From Companilactobacillus versmoldensis DSM 14857 = KCTC 3814 (GTDB taxonomy: Bacteria; Bacillota; Bacilli; Lactobacillales; Lactobacillaceae), in the NCBI RefSeq assembly GCF_001434295.1, contig NZ_AZFA01000002.1, positions 1 through 64,000 on the forward strand: a stretch of DNA of 64,000 nt. Reading direction: 5' to 3'. Shown here one piece after another: positions 56,907 to 64,000 of this stretch (its first letter is position 1; each line of letters begins with the position of its first letter). The translations under genes and the position numbers were made by a program. The notes under the pieces were generated by a model. It was given only the letters and a program-made list of their open reading frames with translations. It made no database searches and was not told the DNA's origin.

Positions 56907-57287
56907 TATAATATTATCACTGTAATTTTTGATAGGCAAACGTTTTTCAGCTTTTTTGAAGTTGTCATAATCCACGCTAAATTAACGAATAAAATATGCG
57001 CTTGTCCAAGAGATCATTATTTCAAAAAAATTCCATACAAAAACTCCCCTACCGTAATTTGATAGAGGAGTTTTTGTGTTGGTAAATAAGGTATAGTACT
57101 ACTACCTAAAACTATGATTCTTTGATAAATGAATCTCATTTATCTATCTCCATTATTACCATTTGGAAAAAATATGTCCACATTTTTAAGCTATCTTTAA
57201 ATAAAATAATTTAAATATAATGAAGTCTTAACTCTCTTTATAAACAGTCTTATGAAAAACATAAAATGTCCAAATATTAATTTTTTT
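56907..57287. other. Gene-free stretch
   Basis: No convincing ORF. It holds the promoter of the 38-residue peptide, a hairpin terminator (57,040-57,076), and AT-rich DNA behind the 57,288 gene. Confidence 0.6.
57040..57076. terminator. Bidirectional hairpin terminator
   Basis: AAAACTCC…CTA pairs with TAG…GGAGTTTT with T/A runs on both sides. Confidence 0.75.
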
Positions 57288-57584
57288 CTATTGTTTAATT
57301 TGAATATATGCCGGTTGTAATTGGTTATTTTCTTTCCAAACATAATAACCATCGAAAGGCAGTTCTTGTGCGGCAGCATTGAATATCAAATCAACTGTTT
57401 TTTTGTTCATCGGTGAAATCGAATAAATTTTCTTAAGTCGGTCGACCTGAGATTGATCTTGCTTAATAAAAATGGTTGATTGGTCCAACGAATCATTATT
57501 GATAACTTCTATTCGTTGAAAGGTCCTACTATCATAACGTTTGTTAAACTCCCTAATAAAATCATTTAAAATTACTTTGTTCAT
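57288..57584 (-). CDS. Small protein of unknown function, paralogue B
   Basis: 98 residues from the ATG at 57,584 (GGGGTGG 8 nt upstream); the longer ORF upstream has no ribosome site. Hydrophilic and probably soluble; motif FNAAAQELPFDGYYVWKE resembles the end of the 48,916 gene. Function unknown. Confidence 0.65.
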   Translation of the reverse strand: MNKVILNDFIREFNKRYDSRTFQRIEVINNDSLDQSTIFIKQDQSQVDRLKKIYSISPMNKKTVDLIFNAAAQELPFDGYYVWKENNQLQPAYIQIKQ

Positions 57585-57722
57585 TCTTTCCACCCCTGTT
57601 AACCATATTATACGAACATATGTTTGCGTTAGCAAGTAAAAAATCGGAACAAAAATTTGCTCCGATTTCGTCAACTTCTATGTAAAATCATAACAACCAA
57701 TATCTTAAATGTAAATCACTAT

Positions 57723-58843
57723 CTAATATTGAACTGCCATGTCATATAAACTGCTTGATAAAGGTTTGATATTATTAGCCAACCTCTGATAATTGCTCAT
57801 CGTGATTACGGCAGTCTGGCCATCATCAGAAATATGTACCACCGATTGAAAACCGTAGCCCCAACCATTAGCTGAATGACTTTGATGATTATTGTAAAAA
57901 CCACCACCATACGTACTGATACTGGCTGGGACGAACAATTCAGAACGAGATTTTTTCGATAAGAAATTGCCAGCCACTAAATAATTTTCAAGTTTATATA
58001 AATCATGCGGACTCATGAATACTTGACCAGTCCCTAATTCATCCCTAGTTTCATACCCTTTAGTGATATAGGGATTACGATAATTAGACTCTGGAGACAA
58101 GGGATCACGGTTGGTGTATCCTTGGGCTTTCTTTAAACCATGCGAACTACCATAAGCAAAACTAGTTTGTTTCAAATTCAGTTTATCAATATATTCTTTG
58201 GTAAAAACTTGTTTATAAGTCTTGTGTGTCACCTTTTCGACAATCCGAGCCAATAATACAAAATTGATCGGTGAATATTGCCATTTATTCAACATGACTC
58301 GACTAAAAGTCAAGGTACCAATATCAGAAGCAACGATTTGATTGTCTGGCAAAATCTTTTTCGGACCACCACCTGGCAAAACTAGGCCTGTTTTCATATC
58401 TAGCATTTGACGCAAAGTAATCAAGTTACCACCTTGAACATTCGGAAAATATTTCTGCAGATGGTCATTCAAACTCAACTTATGTTCTTGAGCTAACTTC
58501 ATGATCAGACAAGCAGTTAAATTCTTTTGGATAGAGTCAATCTCATAAGCGTTAGCTGCGGAATTTTTTTCACCAGTACTCTTGTTGGCATAGCCCCGGC
58601 TTCTTGAATAAAGTACTTGTCCATCTTTGATCACAAGAACTGACCCAGAAAAATTATTTTTTTCAAAAGTGTATCTGCTTGGGCATTAAATTGGGCGTCA
58701 CCATTTTTTACGATTGTACCAGGCAATCTCTGTTGATCAATGTTATCTGCTTGGATAGTCTGACAAGTCAGCAAAGGTGTCGAAAAAACCATTAAACTAG
58801 TAATAGCTGCTAGGATTCGAAATTTTCTTTTCATCAGAATCAC
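57723..58843 (-). pseudogene. Secreted serine hydrolase (beta-lactamase fold), frameshifted
   Basis: The N-terminal frame (58,631-58,843) has a signal peptide (…LMVFSTPLLTCQTIQA) and breaks at an A7 run near 58,654-58,663. With one more A it reads LKKNNFSGSVLVIKDGQVLYS and continues in the 57,723-58,634 frame, where EIDSIQKNLTA gives the SxxK motif and YSPINFVLL the Tyr motif. The full protein (about 370 residues) resembles D-Ala-D-Ala carboxypeptidase-like or PBP-like surface hydrolases. Confidence 0.82.
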
Positions 58844-59037
58844 CCTTAATCAATAAATTCAAACTACAAAATTACTTTTATAACTCTAATTATAAAAAGT
58901 TGATACACAGATATATTACTTAATTTATAAACTTTTTTTATTACTAATTGACCAACTTAAACCTCATTTTAAGGCCTAATTCGATTGTTTATTATTGCAT
59001 GTGGTAAAATGTATGCAATTAATTAAAGGAGAAAAAG

Positions 59038-59589
59038 ATGAGCTTAACAATAATCGTAATTATTATTTTAGTAATCCTAGTCGTTGCTTACGTCGCTATG
59101 TACAACGGACTAGTTAAATATCGCAATCGAGCCCGCGAATTTGATTCACAGATCGATGTGCAATTGAAACGTCGGACTGACTTGATCCCTAACTTGGTAG
59201 AAACAGTTAAAGGTTATGCCAAACACGAACAAGAAACCTTAACAAAAGTAATCGCCTATCGAAATAATGTCACAGAAGCTGACAACTTACAAGATAAGGT
59301 TGCTGCTGATAATAAATTGACTGGCGCTTTAAGACAAGTTTTTGCCTTAGCCGAAAATTATCCTGATTTGAAAGCTAACCAAGAATTCTCTCAATTAATG
59401 GAAGAACTCTCCAATACTGAGAATAAGGTTTCTTATGCCCGCCAAGCTTATAATAGCCAAGTTCAACAATATGACACCGCCATTGAGACTTTCCCAAGAA
59501 ATATTATCGCTAACATTCATCACTTCGAATCAATGAACTTTATCGAGATCCCTGAAGCTGAAAAAGAAGCTCCAAAGGTTAAATTTTAA
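59038..59589 (+). CDS. lemA: LemA family protein
   Basis: 183 residues: one N-terminal helix (about 3-25), then a four-helix domain with the family motif KRRTDLIPNLVETVKGYAKH and RNNVTEADNLQDK. LemA proteins sit in the membrane with the helical domain inside; role unsettled. An extended -10 (TGGTAAAAT, about 59,012) lies upstream. Followed after 14 nt by htpX, the usual partner. Confidence 0.92.
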   Translation: MSLTIIVIIILVILVVAYVAMYNGLVKYRNRAREFDSQIDVQLKRRTDLIPNLVETVKGYAKHEQETLTKVIAYRNNVTEADNLQDKVAADNKLTGALRQVFALAENYPDLKANQEFSQLMEELSNTENKVSYARQAYNSQVQQYDTAIETFPRNIIANIHHFESMNFIEIPEAEKEAPKVKF

Positions 59590-59603
59590 ACTAGGAGAAA
59601 ACC

Positions 59604-60512
59604 ATGATCTATCAGCAAATTGACAGTAACAAGCGCAAGACTTACTTCATATTTGTTATTTTCTTTTTGATCCTAGCGGCTCTCGGTAGTTTTATTGGTT
59701 ATTTCGTAGTCGATAACATTTGGTATGGAATCATCTTCTCATTGATTGTTGCGGGAGTTTACTCATTAATAACCTACTTTCAGTCGACCAGCATTGTCAT
59801 GTCGATGAACAATGCCAAAAAAGTTAATTCGGCCAGCGAGGCACCACAGCTGTGGCATATCGTCGAAGATCTTTCAATGGTGGCGGATATACCGTTACCA
59901 GCAATTTACATCATCGATGATCCTAGTCCAAATGCTTTTGCTACCGGACGTGACCCACAGCATGCGGCTGTAGCTGTAACACGTGGACTTTATGAAATGA
60001 TGAACCGTGAGGAACTTGAAGGTGTCTTAGCACACGAAATATCCCACGTTAAAAATTTTGATATTCGAGTCTCAACTATTTCAGTTGCTCTTTCTTCGGC
60101 AATTATTCTGATTTGTACGTTGATCGGCAATGCCTATCGTTTTGTGTTACCTTTTAATGACGACGATGACCGTAATAGTAGTTGGGTGGCTGTCAGATTG
60201 GTTTTATGGTTAGTGGGGTTAGTCTTTATGATTCTAGGTCCGATCATCGCTAATCTGGTCCAAATGGCCATTTCTAGAAATCGAGAATATTTAGCGGATG
60301 TTTCTGGAGCTGAGCTGACTCGTAATCCACAAGGCTTGATCAATGCCTTAGAAAAGCTCAAAACTAACGATCAACCGATGCAAAAAGTTGATGATGCCAG
60401 TGCTGCTTTGTATATTTCCAATCCTAAAAAGAAAAAAGATTTTGCAGATTGGTTCGACACTCATCCACCATTAGACAAACGGATCGAAAGATTAAAGCAA
60501 ACATTTCAATAA
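59604..60512 (+). CDS. htpX: HtpX membrane zinc metalloprotease
   Basis: 302 residues, M48 family. Two N-terminal helices (about 15-55), zinc motif VLAHEISHVKN (HExxH), third ligand region NREYLADVSGAELT, and a C-terminal WFDTHPPLDKRIERL. It degrades misfolded membrane proteins; in streptococci it is linked to LemA. Ribosome site TAGGAGAAAA. No frameshift. Confidence 0.93.
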   Translation: MIYQQIDSNKRKTYFIFVIFFLILAALGSFIGYFVVDNIWYGIIFSLIVAGVYSLITYFQSTSIVMSMNNAKKVNSASEAPQLWHIVEDLSMVADIPLPAIYIIDDPSPNAFATGRDPQHAAVAVTRGLYEMMNREELEGVLAHEISHVKNFDIRVSTISVALSSAIILICTLIGNAYRFVLPFNDDDDRNSSWVAVRLVLWLVGLVFMILGPIIANLVQMAISRNREYLADVSGAELTRNPQGLINALEKLKTNDQPMQKVDDASAALYISNPKKKKDFADWFDTHPPLDKRIERLKQTFQ

Positions 60513-60528
60513 ATATTTAACAATAAAA

Positions 60529-60580
60529 AAAGCAGAGTTACCAAGGATTTTAAATCCCTTGATAGCTCTGCTTTATTTTG
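60529..60580. terminator. Convergent terminator htpX / NEAT gene
   Basis: AAGCAGAGtTA…CAAGG pairs with CCTTG…TAgCTCTGCTT with T runs on both strands. Confidence 0.85.
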
Positions 60581-60586
60581 TCTCAA

Positions 60587-61402
60587 TTAAGATTTTCTTT
60601 TCCAGAAGTAAACTCCTGCAGCAAGTGCTGCTACAATCACCACAGTTCCTGAGGCAATTGCAATATATGGTCCGTGAGAAGCGGCGGCCTTTTTCTTTTT
60701 ATCCTTTTCAGGATAAATAACTGAATCACCATTATTCGATGATTTAGATTTTTTCTTAGGTTCTTTATTGTTTTTAAGTTTAACTGGTTTTTTGACAGTG
60801 ACCTTTTGTTCATCAGTTTTATCATCTGATTTTGGCTGATCACTAGTATCGGTGTCTGGATCAGTAGCTGAATCACTACCATTATCACTGTTATTTGCTG
60901 AGTCATCGCCACCAGTGGCAGCAGCCTGATCACCATTATTATTGTTGCTGGAATTACTATTACCACTATTAGAACTGCTCAAAGCTGGTACATTCAAAAA
61001 TTTCAAGTAGACCATAGCATCCATATTGATATTAGCAACCTTGACATCCAAATGCATCGTCACAGGGATCTCTTTATTCAAATCAGTTGTTGAAAATTTG
61101 AAACTTGCCCCATGAGCATTATTAACGATTTGGCCATCCCCATTGTTGATACTAGTATAAGTTACCGGATGAGATCCGATCCAAGTCGGGATCGTCGAAG
61201 TCATCGAAACATAATACTTACCGTCCTTAATGACCACATTGGCTGGTTTATCCATGTACTGATCAGCATGACTAGTCTGACCATTAGGTTGCAGAACTTG
61301 GTACTGCAACGAAACCGCCTGTGCTTGATTGATCCAAACCAAGCCACTGACAAAAGCAAATATAAACGCTAGAAAAAAAGAAAGCAACTTTTCCCTTTTC
61401 AT
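60587..61402 (-). CDS. NEAT-domain surface protein
   Basis: 271 residues: signal peptide (1-29, cleavage near AQA), NEAT domain (about 30-142) with SHADQYMDKPANVVIKDGK and YYVSMTSTIPTWIG, a long Asn/Ser/Asp/Lys spacer, then a C-terminal helix and KRKS. NEAT domains bind heme in iron-uptake systems. The usual Tyr pair (YxxxY) is replaced by Met-rich INMDAMVYLKF. No LPxTG motif, so the helix anchors it to the membrane. Heme binding is not certain. Confidence 0.78.
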   Translation of the reverse strand: MKREKLLSFFLAFIFAFVSGLVWINQAQAVSLQYQVLQPNGQTSHADQYMDKPANVVIKDGKYYVSMTSTIPTWIGSHPVTYTSINNGDGQIVNNAHGASFKFSTTDLNKEIPVTMHLDVKVANINMDAMVYLKFLNVPALSSSNSGNSNSSNNNNGDQAAATGGDDSANNSDNGSDSATDPDTDTSDQPKSDDKTDEQKVTVKKPVKLKNNKEPKKKSKSSNNGDSVIYPEKDKKKKAAASHGPYIAIASGTVVIVAALAAGVYFWKRKS

Positions 61403-61498
61403 AATTATCCCTCTTTATATATCCTAATAATATTATTTTACTAGACATCTCATTTTTGTGAAAGTGCATTCACTCTTTTAATTTAAGATTGAGTCAAA

Positions 61499-61530
61499 AA
61501 AAGAAGCTGGAATCAAATTCCAGCTTCAGT
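61499..61530 (-). terminator. Terminator of the NADH oxidase gene
   Basis: GAAGCTGGAAT pairs perfectly with ATTCCAGCTTC and TTTTTTTGAC follows on the - strand. Confidence 0.9.
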
Positions 61531-61648
61531 TACTTCCTATCGTGTTGTATTTGAGTATGAATGAGATTCATTTACGATACTCGTTTGCATTTCAGATGAT
61601 TCAGAATATAAAGAAACCTCTTAATGATTAAAAAGTTATCCTCAAAAA

Positions 61649-63001
61649 TTATTTTTCTTGATCGACAGCTTTTTGTGCAGCTACGTTGATGATATTCCAT
61701 GGACGGTCAAATCCAGGTTGGAAGAAGAAATCAGCATACTCAAGATCCTCAATGATCATTTTTGCTTGTATTGCAACAGAAATGGCGTTAATGTCAGCTG
61801 TAACGTCAGCTTTTGACATAATTTGAGCTCCAACTACTTGATGGTTGTCGGCATTATAAGTCAATTTGAAGTATACTGTGGCATTCTCATCCTCAGGGAC
61901 GAACTTAGGACGATATGTATCAGTCACATATGCTGATTTTACATTTGCATTATAAGCTTTTGCTGTGGCATCTTTGATACCTGTTGAAGCAAATTTATAA
62001 TCAAAGACTGTTAAAGCTGAAGAACCAGAGATTCCTGGGAATTTTCTAGTTGGTTTCTCAAGGTTTTCAGCGGCAATTCTACCTTGACGACGAGCATTAG
62101 TTGCCAAGGAAATGTGTGCCTCGCCATCATTTGGCAAGAATTTGATATGAGTTGCATCACCAACAGCAAAGATGTCTTTTTGACTAGTTTGCATATAATC
62201 ATCAGTGGCGATAGTACCATCATCGTTAAGTTGAAGAACGCCTCTGAGCCATTTAGTGTTGGGACGAACACCGGCAGCTTCGATAACTAAATCAGCATCG
62301 TAAGTACCCTTGTCTGTTTCAACTTGTGTAACTTTACCATCTTTGCCGATGAACTTTTTAACTGATTCTCCGGCAGCAATCTTAACCCCATGTTCTTCCA
62401 TGTTCTTAGCTAAGATATCAGTAAATTCTGGATCGAGATATGTGCCTAAAACACGAGGTAAAATATCGATAACAGTAACGTTCATACCTGCTTTAGCAAA
62501 TACTTCCGTTGCTTCATTACCAATGTAACCTGATCCAACGACCACAACATTGTTAACATTAGGATCAACAGTCTTGGCCTTTAATTTCATTGCCCAATCA
62601 CGTCCACGCATAGCGTAGATGTTTTGCAAGTCACTACCATCAACAGGAATCTGTGTTGGTACTGCACCGGCACTCAAAACCAATTTGTCATATTTTTCGG
62701 TTCTAGTTTCATTATCAACATGATTGACTACTTCAACTTCATGTTTTTCAGGGTCGATCTTAGTGATTTCTTGTTGTAAGAAAACTGAAACACCCTTCTT
62801 TTCCATTTCTTCTGGTGTTGCGTAACTAACGCTATTAACTTTTTTAACTTTTCCTTCTAGATACAATTGCATACCGCAAGATAAGAATGAAAGAAAATCA
62901 CCTTTTTCATACCATTGGATCTCGGTATCAGAGTCTTGTCTGAGAAGCCCTTCGACTGTTTCGTACCCACCGTGTGATGAACCTACTACTATAACTTTCA
63001 T
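61649..63001 (-). CDS. NADH oxidase, FAD-dependent (Nox family)
   Basis: 450 residues of the pyridine nucleotide-disulfide reductase fold. Rossmann motif [10 protein letters not shown] at the start, the redox Cys in FLSCGMQL (Cys42), a second NAD-binding [15 protein letters not shown], and FAVGDATHI. Water-forming NADH oxidases regenerate NAD+ and remove oxygen in lactobacilli; CoA-disulfide reductase is a near relative. Ribosome site AGGAGGTTTC. Confidence 0.9.
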   Translation of the reverse strand: MKVIVVGSSHGGYETVEGLLRQDSDTEIQWYEKGDFLSFLSCGMQLYLEGKVKKVNSVSYATPEEMEKKGVSVFLQQEITKIDPEKHEVEVVNHVDNETRTEKYDKLVLSAGAVPTQIPVDGSDLQNIYAMRGRDWAMKLKAKTVDPNVNNVVVVGSGYIGNEATEVFAKAGMNVTVIDILPRVLGTYLDPEFTDILAKNMEEHGVKIAAGESVKKFIGKDGKVTQVETDKGTYDADLVIEAAGVRPNTKWLRGVLQLNDDGTIATDDYMQTSQKDIFAVGDATHIKFLPNDGEAHISLATNARRQGRIAAENLEKPTRKFPGISGSSALTVFDYKFASTGIKDATAKAYNANVKSAYVTDTYRPKFVPEDENATVYFKLTYNADNHQVVGAQIMSKADVTADINAISVAIQAKMIIEDLEYADFFFQPGFDRPWNIINVAAQKAVDQEK

Positions 63002-63182
63002 TAAGAAACCTCCTCTTATTTATAATTCAATGATAATTTTAACAATAATTTTTTTCAAGTATTTTCGATACGAACATACGGTCTTTCTATGATAAAATTG
63101 ACTGTATAAATCTGAAGATATCAAGCATATTTGAAGTATATAAAAGAATATCTTGTTAAAATATGAGGGGGAAAATAAACAT

Positions 63183-63983
63183 ATGTATATGTTGGTATTA
63201 ATTGCCATTGGCGCCCTAGTCTTACTGACCGCTTGGATAACCAAACCTAAAAAACGCCGTCGTAAAAAATTGCTCACTTTAGGACTTTTATTGATTTTAG
63301 TGGGTGGCTCAGGTGCGTATCAGGATTTTCAAAAAAACCATGAAAATAACTCGAATCAAACAACTTCGACTCAGGCCAAATCGTCTTCCCAATTAGCCGA
63401 TCTCAACTACAAGGATAGCCAAGAAGTTGAAGTTAATCACAATCAACCTGATTTTTCTCAAGCTGATCTCAGTTTAAAAAATGGTGCTTGGCAAAGTTTC
63501 AGTGACTTGGATCAATTGAATCGAGCCGTTCAAGCTGATGCACTATTGAATAAAAGTTTAATGCCAACTGCTAAGAGAAAAGCTCTTTATGTCGATCCAA
63601 CTGGCTGGCACAACAAACGGATCAAGGGTGGCTGGCTCTACAATCGTTCTCACTTGATTGTTTATCAATTGACTGGTCAAAATAATAATCCGAAAAATTT
63701 AATGACTGGAACTCGGTCTTTGAATTCTCCTGAAATGTTAAAACATGAAAACGATATTGCCTACTATTTGAAGCAAAATCCGAACAATTTCATCCGTTAT
63801 CGTGTGAAACCAATTTATCGGGGCAACGAGCTCGTAGCTAGAGGTGTACAGATGATGGCGCAATCATTAACAGCCGATGGTCAAAAAGATAAACAAATTA
63901 ATTTCAATGTATACATATTTAATGTTGAGAAAGGCGTAACAATCAATTATGCTGATGGTACAAGTGTAGTTAATAATACTTAA
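63183..63983 (+). CDS. DNA/RNA non-specific endonuclease, membrane-anchored
   Basis: 266 residues from the ATG at 63,183 (GAGGGGGA upstream; the longer ORF begins TTG at 63,153). Two N-terminal hydrophobic helices separated by KPKKRRRKK, a Ser/Gln/Thr linker, then a beta-beta-alpha nuclease domain with WLYNRSHLIVYQLTGQNNN, where NRSH replaces the DRGH motif as in EndA-type nucleases. Probably a cell-surface nuclease for DNA uptake or nutrient use. Confidence 0.85.
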   Translation: MYMLVLIAIGALVLLTAWITKPKKRRRKKLLTLGLLLILVGGSGAYQDFQKNHENNSNQTTSTQAKSSSQLADLNYKDSQEVEVNHNQPDFSQADLSLKNGAWQSFSDLDQLNRAVQADALLNKSLMPTAKRKALYVDPTGWHNKRIKGGWLYNRSHLIVYQLTGQNNNPKNLMTGTRSLNSPEMLKHENDIAYYLKQNPNNFIRYRVKPIYRGNELVARGVQMMAQSLTADGQKDKQINFNVYIFNVEKGVTINYADGTSVVNNT

Positions 63984-63995
63984 GGAGTTGATTCA

Positions 63996-64000
63996 ATGAA
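63996..64000 (+). CDS. Start of a further gene, cut by the window edge
   Basis: ATG at 63,996 follows TAAGGAGTTGATTCA, a strong ribosome site, 12 nt after the nuclease stop. Probably co-transcribed. Nothing of the product can be read. Confidence 0.5.

Noticed and set aside
1-64000. Search for insertion sequences, CRISPR arrays, rRNA and riboswitches
   Set aside because: No transposase ORF, no spaced repeats of array type, no rRNA and no riboswitch fold that I could recognise.

Overview
The window is low-GC Gram-positive DNA of a Lactobacillaceae type. The signs are strong AAGGAGG-like ribosome sites, AT-rich intergenic DNA with U-run terminators, LemA/HtpX, an NADH oxidase, a heterodimeric LmrCD-like exporter and a siphophage of the HK97/lactobacillus kind. 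A Companilactobacillus-like host is my guess; no rRNA or species marker is present to prove it.

Layout. (1) 1-5.8 kb, host: a class-C beta-lactamase-fold hydrolase, a two-gene heterodimeric ABC exporter, a CPBP membrane protease with a small membrane partner, and tRNA-Glu(CUC). (2) 5,835-43,581: a complete-looking ~37.7 kb prophage inserted at the 3' end of that tRNA. A 17-bp core is repeated at both ends. From the right end leftwards it carries integrase, a lipoprotein, ImmA and CI on the + strand. Then, mostly on the - strand, come Cro, antirepressor, a replication module (Gp157, helicase, Sak4-like ATPase, DUF669, prim-pol, VapE) with an iteron-rich origin candidate, VRR-NUC, a RinA/ArpU-like late activator, HNH-kinase fusion, cos candidate, terminase, portal, protease, capsid, connectors, tail tube, tape measure, Dit, Tal, BppU-like baseplate protein, holin and amidase. 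An accessory strip next to attL holds a GlsB/CsbD stress-type cassette and a candidate type I toxin-antitoxin pair. (3) 43.6-50 kb, host: a long palindromic element, a UPF0718 permease, and a TetR/YhgE/TetR locus in which the first regulator is frameshifted. (4) 50-57 kb: a tandem duplication of a GT2 glycosyltransferase plus a multi-pass GT39-like enzyme, with the second gene broken differently in each copy, flanked by two small peptide genes. (5) 57-64 kb: a frameshifted serine hydrolase, lemA-htpX, a NEAT-domain surface protein, NADH oxidase and a secreted-type nuclease.

The most interesting observation is a pair of likely +1 programmed frameshifts. The major capsid gene and the major tail gene both end with the same Pro-Ser codon pair (CCC AGC or CCC AGT) just before their stops. 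In both, the +1 frame opens directly into an extra domain (HeH/LEM-like for the capsid, Ig-like for the tail) that has no good start codon of its own at the junction. This resembles the +1 frameshifting known for the capsid and tail proteins of Listeria phage PSA. The tail chaperone gene also has a classical -1 slippery A7 run, so three structural genes appear to be recoded.

Other points are face-to-face lysogeny promoters with three shared operators, an integrase frame without any ATG/GTG/TTG start, tRNA-like relics ahead of the late operon, and an independently promoted moron gene.
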